A program made the translations under genes and the position numbers. Below are positions 1 through 5,393 of a stretch of 5,393 nt of DNA, in pieces. Within the stretch, counting starts at the first letter, position 1. Each line of letters begins with the position of its first letter. The notes beneath the pieces are model-generated. The model had not been told where the DNA came from. It made no database searches and saw only the letters and a list, made by a program, of their open reading frames with translations. This DNA is from Xanthobacteraceae bacterium (GTDB taxonomy: Bacteria > Pseudomonadota > Alphaproteobacteria > Rhizobiales > Xanthobacteraceae), in contig JASHRR010000451.1 in assembly GCA_030037185.1 (NCBI GenBank), positions 1 through 5,393 of the forward strand, written 5' to 3'.

Positions 1-1
1 G

Positions 2-150
2 ACGCGCGCCGGCACTTCGCGTGCCCGCGCGGCGGGTGTCGATGCGACAGTCCACGTTTGGGAGGGGATGGCGCACGTCTTCCGGCGAACGTTGGAACAT
101 TTGGCGCAGCGGAACGAGCCTTGAGAGCTCGACTTCCTTGCGCTTGGCGC
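2..150 (+). pseudogene. alpha/beta-hydrolase (esterase-like), decayed 3' end
   Basis: This is the tail of an alpha/beta-hydrolase gene of the acetyl-esterase/HSL type that enters from the left edge. Reading from base 2 gives SRARAAGVDATVHVWEGMAHVF. In this family that block is the last strand of the fold followed by the loop with the catalytic histidine (here the H of GMAHVF). The frame then breaks: the original frame ends in TGA at about 122-124. The expected continuation, ANVGTFGAAERALR, is found one frame over from about position 83, and a further shift near 125-130 gives LDFLAL. At least one and probably two frameshifts therefore lie within 60 bp, so the gene is not functional as it stands. 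The family call comes from recognising the motif, not from a search. The nucleophile and acid residues would lie outside the window. Confidence 0.6.
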
Positions 151-312
151 TGGACCTCATTGCATAACCTTATCAGCCCGCCTGCTTTGATCGGCAAAAA
201 TGACCGAAAGCGGCCCTCACCAAGGGTCGGCTCGGAGTAGGGACCGGTCCTTGTGCTGGGGGCGACAACAGGTTTGAGCCGAGTGGCGTCGATTGGCGAC
301 CCCACCCCGCTT

Positions 313-480
313 ATGACGATCGTTTAATCGCGATTCGCCAATAGGGAAGACGGCGCGTTCCTGCCTATTGAAGACGATGAGGTCGCGGCCGTCGTTGCTC
401 TGATGAACCGGGCGTATCGAGGTTCCGGTTCCTCATCCGGCTGGAGTACGCAAGAGGCGTACCTCGCGGGCGAAAACACA
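313..480 (+). pseudogene. GNAT-family acetyltransferase, N-terminal remnant
   Basis: An ATG at 313 is followed at once by an in-frame TAA (325-327). The same frame then continues as EDGAFLPIEDDEVAAVVALMNRAYRG and, further on, GWSTQEAYLAGENTQTN. The block VALMNRAYRG...GWST..YLAG.NTQTN resembles the first helix and loop of GNAT acetyltransferases, where 'LVNRAYRG...GWTTEADLLxGQRT' is typical. The acyl-CoA-binding core (the later strands and the R/Q-x-x-G-x-G/A loop) is absent. The frame after about 480 no longer looks like the family, and a possible continuation (LLCALDPTSL) appears in another frame. I read this as a truncated, stop-bearing relic. An ATG at 403 would give a 75-residue peptide, but nothing suggests that it is a real gene. 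Confidence 0.5.
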
Positions 481-584
481 CAAACGAACTCCTTTGCGCG
501 CTCGATCCGACGTCGTTGCATCGTCAACAAGCCGCCGCTTCGGTCAACATTGACAGCGCGACGACACTATGAGAATGGGTTGCC

Positions 585-1466
585 ATGCGCCCCTCGACAC
601 TTTCCGGTCAGGCGGACACCCGAAGCTTGACCGAACATTTTGAGCGAATCTGTAGATCTCAACGTGAATCTAGAACAGCTGGGCCGCTGAAGCTGTTGCG
701 CGCACCTCACCGTGAATCCGGCTCTTTTTGTACGCCTCCACTGCGTGGCGTCTCAATCCGCATGAACCGTTCCCGCAGGGTTGGGACCAAGATAGTGGAT
801 TACGGTGCTGGACGTTTCAACTGCTCTCTTGACCGACATTACACCGTCGCACCTGCGAATCTGGTCTGCACCTGCGAGCTTTCATCCAAGATAGATTTTC
901 TGGCGGTGGAGTTCTCGCCCGACGCGTTCAAAGAACATCTCGGTACCCATGGCGATCTCGGCCGACTTCACACCGGTTGCCAGAAGGACGAGTTGGTCAT
1001 GCAACTCGTTGAACGCTTGTGGCGAGAAAGTGTCGAAGGGCTGACGAGGTTGGAGGCTGAGGCCCTCACCTTGGCTTTGGTAGCCCTTCTGGTTCACGCC
1101 TCAAGATTAGGTCCTCCGAGCCCGCGACCATATAGCGTCCTCGACGACCGTCGGCTCGGCCGGCTGTTGGAATACGTCGAGGATCACCTAGCGGGCGATA
1201 TCGGCGTTTCCGATTTGAGCCATGCGGTGGGTATTTCGACAGCCGAAATCACTTCAGGCCTTCGGGCCGCTACTGGGTTGTCTCCATGGCAGTTCGTGTT
1301 GCAGCGGCGGATCGAGCGAGCAAAGGGCCTTCTGACTTCTAGCCAACTCGCGATTACCGAAGTTGCATTGCACTGCGGGTTCTCCTCCTCGCAACACTTC
1401 GCGACCGTATTCAAAAAGCAGATTGGGATAACTCCAAGCGTGTATCGACGCGAATGGATCTCGTAA
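585..1466 (+). CDS. AraC/XylS-family transcriptional regulator
   Basis: This is a 293-residue protein of normal family length. Residues 1 to about 190 form a divergent N-terminal part of the kind that senses an effector or dimerises in this family; I recognise no specific ligand domain there. Residues about 195-290 form the C-terminal DNA-binding domain with two helix-turn-helix units. The first lies around 204-245 (VSDLSHAVGISTAEITSGL, then GLSPWQFVLQRRIERAKGLL). The second lies around 255-289 (ITEVALHCGFSSSQHFATVFKKQIGITPSVYRR), with the family-typical GF(S)SxxxFxxxFKxxxGxTPxxYRR pattern fully preserved. The ATG at 585 has only a weak purine-rich stretch upstream. An in-frame ATG at 762 (residue 60) is the main alternative start. 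The gene is the only intact one in a neighbourhood of pseudogenes, and its target is not evident. Its stop codon lies in sequence shared with the antisense recombinase relic. Confidence 0.88.
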   Translation: MRPSTLSGQADTRSLTEHFERICRSQRESRTAGPLKLLRAPHRESGSFCTPPLRGVSIRMNRSRRVGTKIVDYGAGRFNCSLDRHYTVAPANLVCTCELSSKIDFLAVEFSPDAFKEHLGTHGDLGRLHTGCQKDELVMQLVERLWRESVEGLTRLEAEALTLALVALLVHASRLGPPSPRPYSVLDDRRLGRLLEYVEDHLAGDIGVSDLSHAVGISTAEITSGLRAATGLSPWQFVLQRRIERAKGLLTSSQLAITEVALHCGFSSSQHFATVFKKQIGITPSVYRREWIS

Positions 1467-1786
1467 ACAGGGTAACCTGCTCGACGCCAGCTAGGACGTC
1501 GGTGCTCTTGTGCCGGGAAATCTCCTTCATCCTCGAGAGGATGGCGCCGTTCTTGGCAGCGGTCGAGGTCCAGCCCGACCGCATCGAGTGCGATTACTCG
1601 CGTCGATTCCGATCGGGGCGATCGCCTGCTTTACGAGGTCGTAGTAGGTCTTCCCGGTGATCCGACCGCCGACGCGCTTGCCACCTTTGGGCTGCCGGAA
1701 CAGCGCGCCTCGGTGATGCCGGCGACGTCCAGCCATTTCCGCAGCAGCCGCACCGGGCAGAACGGCCCGGCGTGCGCCCCGTAGGA
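1465..1786 (-). pseudogene. tyrosine recombinase (phage-integrase family), C-terminal relic
   Basis: On the minus strand, pieces of a tyrosine recombinase catalytic domain can be joined across frameshifts. They are GPFCPVRLLRKWLDVAGIT (about 1762-1712), GALFRQPKGGKRVGGRITGK then YYDLVKQAI (about 1707-1621), and SHSMRSGWTSTAAKNGA then RMKEISRHKSTDVLAG (about 1590-1486), ending VEQVTLF at 1465. The HxxR box is present as HSMR, and the second histidine box as SRHKS. The nucleophilic tyrosine normally follows as GYV, about nine residues after that histidine; here the sequence reads G-V, so its codon seems to be missing. Frame changes lie near 1710 and 1593. The N-terminal half and the first catalytic arginine are absent. 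It is a dead remnant of an integrase like those on rhizobial islands. Confidence 0.75.
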
Positions 1787-1792
1787 TCGCCG

Positions 1793-2172
1793 CACGTGGT
1801 GGTGGGCGCGACCGTCGGTGCCATTGATCACGGCGTAGGCTCGCCGGTCAATTCGTTATGCAGTCCGGCGGCGACAAAGCGCCAGATGATGGGCGACGAC
1901 GCCGTGTCGGCATCGATCGCGTAGTCGGCGATTCCGCGATCCTGACCGCGTCGGGTGAAGGCCCGGTGCATGGTTTTGATGATGTCGCGCCGCATGCCGA
2001 GCCCGCGCAAGACCGGCTCGGCTTTCAGACCGATCATCCATTGGCCTGGCCCTGCAGCCGTGGCGAGACCCATGCGCTCCAGTTTCTGCAGCGGGCCGAC
2101 GGCGAGCCTGCGGATCGCCCTCGCCTGGATCGTGCGGTCTTTGTCATTCGGCTTTGAGATAACGGTTATCAC
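1793..2172 (-). pseudogene. relaxase/mobilization protein (DUF3363, RlxS-like), fragment
   Basis: The minus strand from 2172 encodes an open stretch with clear similarity to the middle-to-late part of VirD2-like relaxases that carry DUF3363. Recognisable blocks are RLAVGPLQKLERMGLA, GPGQWMIGLKAEPVLRGLGM, RDIIKTMHRAF and GLHNELTGE. One missing base near 1838-1842 then breaks the frame, and the expected continuation YAVINGTDGRAHHHV is found in the next frame, ending at about 1793. Full-length proteins of this type are several hundred residues long and carry the catalytic tyrosines and histidine triad in the N-terminal half, none of which is present here. Immediately past RAHHHV the frame runs straight into recombinase sequence, so an internal deletion or recombination has fused the two relics. 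The true upstream limit is unclear; family similarity is firm only from about 2115 leftwards. Confidence 0.72.
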
Positions 2173-2389
2173 ATCGTCGGCTATGTCGGACGTCTGCCAG
2201 GTTTTGATTGAGTCTTGTTGATCGTCTCGCGCAATACTGCGTTGATCATCATCGGGCCGCCGACCCGTCTGCCCTGGGTGAGCCCATCCCCCGCGAGGTC
2301 ATGCTGCAAGTCGCCACCACAACCAGCTGAAGGAATGTAGAGTTGTTGGGTCGCGAGTACCACCGCATTACTCGGCCTCCTCAATCGGT
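2173..2389. other. Gene-poor stretch beside the relaxase relic
   Basis: The minus strand stays open over 2181-2384 (67 residues, containing GGDLQHDLAGDGLTQGRRVGG), and I do not recognise the product. It lies directly upstream of the relaxase relic on the same strand and could be a further decayed piece of the same element or chance open frame in GC-rich DNA. No convincing ribosome-binding site, domain or hairpin was found. Confidence 0.3.
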
Positions 2390-2537
2390 TTGCGGGTATT
2401 CCGGGGTTTTGCGGGTATGTTTTAGCAGATCTCTATTCAGGAACTACCTCTCGCAGGTCGCAGCGTTGGGGTGCGACACAGATATTCCAGGGTCAGAGAG
2501 GACTAAATATACCCGCAGAACCCCACAATGCCCGCAG
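2390..2537. repeat. 148-bp imperfect inverted repeat with 19-bp-spaced TGCGGGTAT modules
   Basis: The left arm (2390-2418) and the reverse complement of the right arm (2509-2537) match at 24 of 29 positions. Each arm holds two direct modules of TGCGGGTAT (one copy is TGCGGGCAT) exactly 19 bp apart, at 2391 and 2410 on the plus strand and at 2536 and 2517 on the minus strand. Weaker similarity (TTTAG, CTCT and CAGG/CTGG blocks) continues inward from both arms. A small hairpin sits near the centre: GTCGCA at 2457-2462 pairs with TGCGAC at 2472-2477. I see no flanking target duplication. The layout fits a recombinase-binding region, an element terminus pair or a MITE-like relic. It is not an ordinary terminator, because the arms are 90 bp apart. 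Confidence 0.65.
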
Positions 2538-3096
2538 GGCACTGCTGGCCACAGGCGGCTGCACCGGGCAGCGGGTTCAAACCGTAGGACTCCGTCCAAA
2601 GCAACCCAGCAACCGGCGCCTCGCTCTCCTCCTCAATGAGTTCAATCCGTGGAAGATCGACCGCAATTGGTTATTTGACTTGCGATACTTGCCACGAGGC
2701 GTGACTTAACCAGTCTCGAAGGTCGGATTGTGATAGTGATCATTTACCGTACGCAGGGCAGAGTTTCGAATTTCTATATTCGTCCGCATATTCGGGTGTC
2801 GGGAAACAGGATACCAAGCAGGTGAACGTTGTGTTCTCGCCACTGTTTCTCCCTCGCGACCGCCCAATCCCACTCTTCCTGTGACGGAACGTCGTCGACG
2901 ATTTCGCGAGCTGCGTTGATTCGCCCCACCACCAAGAGACGGCTTCGTCGCGGCACCTCTTGAGGCGTGTGGGTGCTTGTGAATGCGAAGCCGAGCGACC
3001 AAAGCACGAACAAAAGTGTCCAACTCGGCGGCTGTAAAGTGTCTAGCCGCGTTTCGTTCGCACCCAGAGAACAGCTATTTACCCAATAAAATCAAT
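2538..3096. other. Non-coding or unrecognised stretch left of the tRNA fragment
   Basis: No recognisable gene is present. The best candidate is a minus-strand frame (2774-3013, 79 residues) that would need a TTG start. It has a short hydrophobic beginning (FVLWSLGFAF) and a charged, tryptophan-containing block (SQEEWDWAVAREKQWRE). I recognise no family, see no Shine-Dalgarno sequence, and do not call it a gene. Composition is mixed and becomes AT-richer toward 3080-3096. Confidence 0.3.
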
Positions 3097-3145
3097 TGGC
3101 TGGGGCGCCAGGATTCGAACCTGGGAATGGCGGAATCAAAATCCG
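3097..3145 (-). other. tRNA-Gln(TTG) 3' half; probable att site of an integrated element
   Basis: Read on the minus strand, these 49 bases form the 3' part of a tRNA-Gln. They hold the end of the anticodon stem CGGA, the loop TTTTGAT with anticodon TTG, the closing TCCGC, a variable region, a perfect T arm (CCAGG, loop TTCGAAT, CCTGG), the 3' acceptor strand CGCCCCA, a discriminator G and encoded CCA. The sequence upstream on the minus strand (right of 3145) has no D arm or 5' acceptor strand, so this cannot be a working tRNA. A clean break at the anticodon stem with the whole 3' end kept is the usual product of tyrosine-recombinase integration at a tRNA gene. By polarity, the element side would be to the right and the original chromosomal downstream side to the left. 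Confidence 0.82.
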
Positions 3146-3422
3146 AGTAATTCTGCAAGAAGATCAATGTCATTTCTGAAAAAATCGCGAAATTTGCGCC
3201 CTTTTCGATCAATAGCTTAGCTCCCGATTCAGAATGCGGCGAACGTTTCTGTCCTCCGATCCGGCATAGGGCACCACCCACTCTGCCGATCAGGGAGGTT
3301 TCTTGGCTTCCGGGGAAATTGCCGTGCGGGGCGGGTTTTTCGCTCCCGCCGTCGGGCTCCGCTATGGGTTTTAGCAGGAAATCGACGGCCGTTTTGGCAG
3401 GCTGTCTCCACCACCAAAATAT

Positions 3423-3444
3423 CGTCTCCCGGCAACCGGGGACG
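3423..3444. other. Stable hairpin, no T-tract
   Basis: CGTC-T-CCCGG pairs with CCGGGGACG across a CAA loop, with one bulged T. No run of T follows on either strand, so a rho-independent terminator is unlikely. It may be an RNA or DNA structural element in the leader of the downstream gene, or GC-rich chance. Confidence 0.35.
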
Positions 3445-3458
3445 GCAGTTGCGGAGAC

Positions 3459-3470
3459 GCGTTCGAACGC
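3459..3470. promoter_or_regulatory. Perfect 12-bp palindrome, candidate operator
   Basis: GCGTTCGAACGC is an exact palindrome 99 bp upstream of the oxidoreductase start. Symmetric sites of this length are typical of dimeric helix-turn-helix repressors (TetR or MarR types), but no cognate regulator is visible and no second copy was noticed in the window. A function is inferred only from symmetry and position. Confidence 0.3.
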
Positions 3471-3569
3471 ATGCGTGCGATGGCACTAAGCACAACGTCG
3501 CAAAACACCCCTCCACGAGGTCGCATATCGAGGATCGCAAACTGTGACGCGCATCAATAGATTGGCTGA

Positions 3570-4592
3570 ATGAAGAAAATCGGATTTCTCTCCTTCGGAC
3601 ATTGGACGCCCTCGTTGCAATCGCGGACCCGCTCGGCCGCGGACACGCTCCTGCAATCCATCGAGCTCAGCGTCGCCGCCGAAGAGTTGGGCGCGGACGG
3701 GGCCTATTTCCGGGTCCATCACTTCGCCCGCCAGCTCGCTTCGCCTTTTCCTCTGATCGCGGCCGTCGGCGCGAAGACCAAGCGCATCGAGATCGGCACG
3801 GCGGTCATCGACATGCGCTACGAGAACCCTTTCTACATGGCCGAGAACGCCGGTGCCGCCGATCTCATCGCCGGCCGGCGTCTACAACTCGGCATCAGCC
3901 GGGGCTCGCCTGAGCAGGTGATCGACGGGTGGCGGTATTTCGGCTATCAGCCGGCCGAGGGCCAGACCGATGCCGACATGGGGCGGCGTCATGCGGAGGT
4001 ATTCCTGGACCTCCTGCGCGGTGAGGGTTTCGCCCGGCCGAATCCAAAGCCAATGTTTCCTAATCCGCCCGGCCTGCTGCGCCTGGAACCATATTCTGAA
4101 AGCCTGCGGGAGAGGATCTGGTGGGGTGCCGGGTCGAACGCGACGGCGATCTGGGCCGCAAAGCGCGGGATGAACCTGCAGAGCTCGACGCTAAAGAACG
4201 ACGAAACGGGCGAGGCCTTCCATGTGCAGCAGGCCGCGCAGATTCGCGGATACCGCACTGCCTGGAAGGAGGCCGGCCACAAACGCGAGCCGCGCGTCTC
4301 GGTCAGCCGCAGCATTTTTGCATTGGTCAACGATCGCGATCGCGCTTATTTCGGGGGCGCAGGTGACGGTTATGACCAGATCGGATTCATCGACGCGAAC
4401 ACGCGCGCGATCTTCGGCCGTGGCTACGCCGCCGAGCCGGATGCCCTGATCGAACAGCTCAAGAAGGACGAGGCCATCGCGGAGGCCGACACGCTGCTGC
4501 TGACCATCCCGAACCAACTGGGCGTTGCTTACAATGCGCATGTGATCGAAACAATTCTGACCCAGGTCGCACCCTCCATGGGATGGCGCTAA
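3570..4592 (+). CDS. LLM-class flavin-dependent oxidoreductase (luciferase-like monooxygenase)
   Basis: This 340-residue protein has the length and motif order of bacterial luciferase-like (TIM-barrel, FMN- or F420-binding) oxidoreductases. Visible hallmarks are the N-terminal strand KKIGFLSFGHW (2-12), the helix SIELSVAAEELGADGAYFRVHHFA (30-53) ending in the family HH motif, the strand IEIGTAVIDMRYENPFYMAE (73-92), GRRLQLGISRGSP (102-114), which matches the 'GRxxLGxGRG' phosphate-binding region, and WWGAGSNATAIWAAKRGMN (184-202). Such enzymes oxidise a substrate using reduced flavin and O2, or act on F420; the substrate cannot be read from the sequence. It is cytoplasmic, with no signal peptide. 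The start is fixed by an in-frame TAG just upstream (about 3556), but the ribosome-binding site is poor. It is intact, high in GC3, and lies on the probable element side of the tRNA fragment. Confidence 0.9.
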   Translation: MKKIGFLSFGHWTPSLQSRTRSAADTLLQSIELSVAAEELGADGAYFRVHHFARQLASPFPLIAAVGAKTKRIEIGTAVIDMRYENPFYMAENAGAADLIAGRRLQLGISRGSPEQVIDGWRYFGYQPAEGQTDADMGRRHAEVFLDLLRGEGFARPNPKPMFPNPPGLLRLEPYSESLRERIWWGAGSNATAIWAAKRGMNLQSSTLKNDETGEAFHVQQAAQIRGYRTAWKEAGHKREPRVSVSRSIFALVNDRDRAYFGGAGDGYDQIGFIDANTRAIFGRGYAAEPDALIEQLKKDEAIAEADTLLLTIPNQLGVAYNAHVIETILTQVAPSMGWR

Positions 4593-4632
4593 CAGATGAC
4601 ATAGCCCATCTGTTCCTCGCCGATCTTCGGCG
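4591..4632 (+). terminator. Two back-to-back hairpins after the oxidoreductase
   Basis: AACAGATG (4591-4598) pairs perfectly with CATCTGTT (4607-4614) and overlaps the stop codon. CGCCGA (4618-4623) pairs perfectly with TCGGCG (4627-4632) around a three-base loop. The position suits transcript 3'-end formation or mRNA stabilisation between the oxidoreductase and the peptidase gene. There is no U-tract after either stem, so intrinsic termination is uncertain. Confidence 0.4.
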
Positions 4633-4735
4633 GGCTACACCATCAATATGTTCGAGTTTGAGTTTCCGACAGGGACAGGGCCTTGATCCCGGGGTTGACC
4701 CGCGGTTCCATCTCTTTGCACAAAGGCCGATTGGC

Positions 4736-4747
4736 AGGGAGGGGACA
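4736..4747 (+). promoter_or_regulatory. Strong ribosome-binding site of the peptidase gene
   Basis: GGGAGGGG lies a few bases before the ATG at 4748. It decides this start over other in-frame options and confirms that the frame running off the right edge is the real one. It is much stronger than the sites of the other two intact genes in the window. Confidence 0.6.
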
Positions 4748-5393
4748 ATGAAACCAGACAAATTTGTGGTCGGGCTGTGCGGGCTCGCCATCTGGACTTC
4801 GGCGCCGGCCTACAGCCAGCAGGCGACGATTGCTCCAAACGACGATCCGAAGCGGGTGCTGGTCGGGCGGCTCGATCTGGAGCGCTACAAGGCCACGCTC
4901 AGGGGGCTCGGCCAGTACGGAGACCGGCAGCAAGGCACCGACCGCAATCGGGCCGCGGTCGATTGGATCGAGGCACAGCTGCGCAGCTATGGCTGCGCCC
5001 CCGAGCGGATCAAATACGTCTACAATTCGCCCGGGCTGTCGCGGGATCAGCAGATCGTGGCACACCCTCCCGGCACGCCGGTCGGCAGCGGCGAGATCGT
5101 CATGGGACTCGGCGGCGCGCGGATCAGGGGCATGACGCTGCCGGTCGTCCCCAACAACAATCCGGGGGCGCAGACCGATCCAATACTGCGCGCCCTCAAC
5201 GAGGGGCCCTCGACCCCCGGGCCGCGCGAGGAAGTCTACTGCACCAAGGTCGGCTCAACGCGGCCGGACGAGATGTATATCGTGGGCGCTCACATGGATG
5301 GACGCGGCTTCGGGGAGGCGACCGATGATAACGGCTCGGGCGCGGCGCTGGTCATGGAGCTTGCCCGCGTGCTCAGCGGTCCCGACGTGGTGA
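4748..5393 (+). CDS. Exported M28-family zinc metallopeptidase (aminopeptidase-like), partial
   Basis: The reading frame is open from ATG 4748 to the right edge (215 codons, 3' end missing). Residues 1 to about 23 resemble a Sec signal peptide: Lys at 2 and 5, a hydrophobic stretch VVGLCGLAIWT, then APAYS before QQA. Residues about 40-105 form a pre-domain (GRLDLERYKATLRGLGQYGDR, then GTDRNRAAVDWIEAQLRSYG) typical of the start of M28 peptidases. The catalytic core shows IVGAHMDG (178-185) with metal ligand H182 and the supporting D184, then ATDDNGSGAA (191-200) with the metal-bridging Asp of the DDNxSG motif. The later Glu pair and remaining ligands would lie beyond the window. Such enzymes remove N-terminal residues from peptides in the periplasm or outside the cell. 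It follows the oxidoreductase by 155 bp in the same direction, but the hairpins between them leave an operon open. Confidence 0.88.
   Translation, partial: MKPDKFVVGLCGLAIWTSAPAYSQQATIAPNDDPKRVLVGRLDLERYKATLRGLGQYGDRQQGTDRNRAAVDWIEAQLRSYGCAPERIKYVYNSPGLSRDQQIVAHPPGTPVGSGEIVMGLGGARIRGMTLPVVPNNNPGAQTDPILRALNEGPSTPGPREEVYCTKVGSTRPDEMYIVGAHMDGRGFGEATDDNGSGAALVMELARVLSGPDVV

Larger units (their letters stand above)
3146..3569. promoter_or_regulatory. Gene-free leader of the oxidoreductase, rich in inverted repeats
   Basis: No coding sequence is supported here. The first 65 bp are AT-rich, as is common beside integration sites. Further on are several dyads: GGCGGG/CCCGCC around 3335-3355, a stem of about nine pairs with one bulged base at 3423-3444 (core CCCGG, loop CAA, CCGGG), and a perfect 12-bp palindrome at 3459-3470. 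No clear sigma-70 promoter boxes could be picked out, although the region must supply the signals for the gene that starts at 3570. Confidence 0.4.

Noticed and set aside
241..250. GGACCGGTCC palindrome
   Set aside because: Short GC-rich palindrome between two pseudogenes, with no gene start nearby and no second copy noticed.
550..572. TTGACA upstream of the AraC gene as a sigma-70 -35 box
   Set aside because: No acceptable -10 box at 16-18 bp. TATGAG is only 12 bp away.
2181..2384. Minus-strand 67-residue frame upstream of the relaxase relic
   Set aside because: No recognisable motif and no start signal. It may be chance or an unrecognisable relic, so it is described only as a region.
2573..2608. 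GGTTCAAACC resembling a tRNA T loop
   Set aside because: The stem has only three pairs and no acceptor, anticodon or D arm can be formed around it.
2774..3013. Minus-strand 79-residue frame with a short hydrophobic start and a SQEEWDWAVAREKQWRE block
   Set aside because: It needs a TTG start, has no ribosome-binding site, matches no family I recognise, and an overlapping frame is equally long.
4695..4724. TTGACC as a promoter -35 box for the peptidase gene
   Set aside because: No convincing -10 hexamer at the right spacing. It cannot be supported.
4777..5328. Long plus-strand open frames of 183 and 123 residues overlapping the peptidase gene
   Set aside because: They are high-GC shadow frames rich in Arg/Ala. 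The frame from 4748 carries the ribosome-binding site, signal peptide and M28 motifs.
1..5393. CRISPR array, rRNA or complete insertion sequence
   Set aside because: No regularly spaced identical repeats of that type, no rRNA sequence, and no intact transposase gene were seen.

Overview
The window looks like a mosaic accessory segment of a high-GC alphaproteobacterium, probably of the Rhizobiales (Bradyrhizobium/Mesorhizobium-like). This rests on base composition, on an alphaproteobacterial-style tRNA-Gln 3' half, and on relics of a DUF3363-type relaxase and a tyrosine recombinase of the kind common on rhizobial islands and ICEs. The genus is an inference. No complete novel system is visible. 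The interest lies in how the mosaic was assembled and has decayed.

Layout. Positions 1-150 hold the frameshifted 3' end of an alpha/beta-hydrolase gene. Positions 313-480 hold the N-terminal remnant of a GNAT acetyltransferase. Positions 585-1466 hold an apparently intact AraC-family regulator. Immediately after it, antisense, lies a chimeric mobile-element relic: the C-terminal part of a tyrosine recombinase (about 1465-1786) fused to an internal-to-late fragment of a relaxase (about 1793-2172), with three frameshifts in all. A 148-bp imperfect inverted repeat built from TGCGGGTAT modules spaced 19 bp apart lies at 2390-2537. Apart from that, 2173-3096 has no convincing gene.

At 3097-3145 there is an exact-looking 3' half of tRNA-Gln(TTG) on the minus strand, cut off in its anticodon arm and carrying CCA. 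This is the classic footprint of integration into a tRNA gene. Its polarity suggests that the inserted element lies to the right of it and that the left flank is older target or island DNA. A gene-free, structure-rich stretch follows (3146-3569).

The right part carries two intact-looking genes on the plus strand. One encodes an LLM-class (luciferase-like) flavin-dependent oxidoreductase (3570-4592). The other encodes an M28-family zinc metallopeptidase with an export signal, which runs off the right edge (4748-5393). They are separated by 155 bp containing two back-to-back hairpins, so co-transcription is uncertain. Codon use and gene integrity differ clearly across the tRNA fragment: decayed genes on the left, clean high-GC genes on the right. 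Nothing in the sequence links the AraC regulator functionally to the oxidoreductase or the peptidase.
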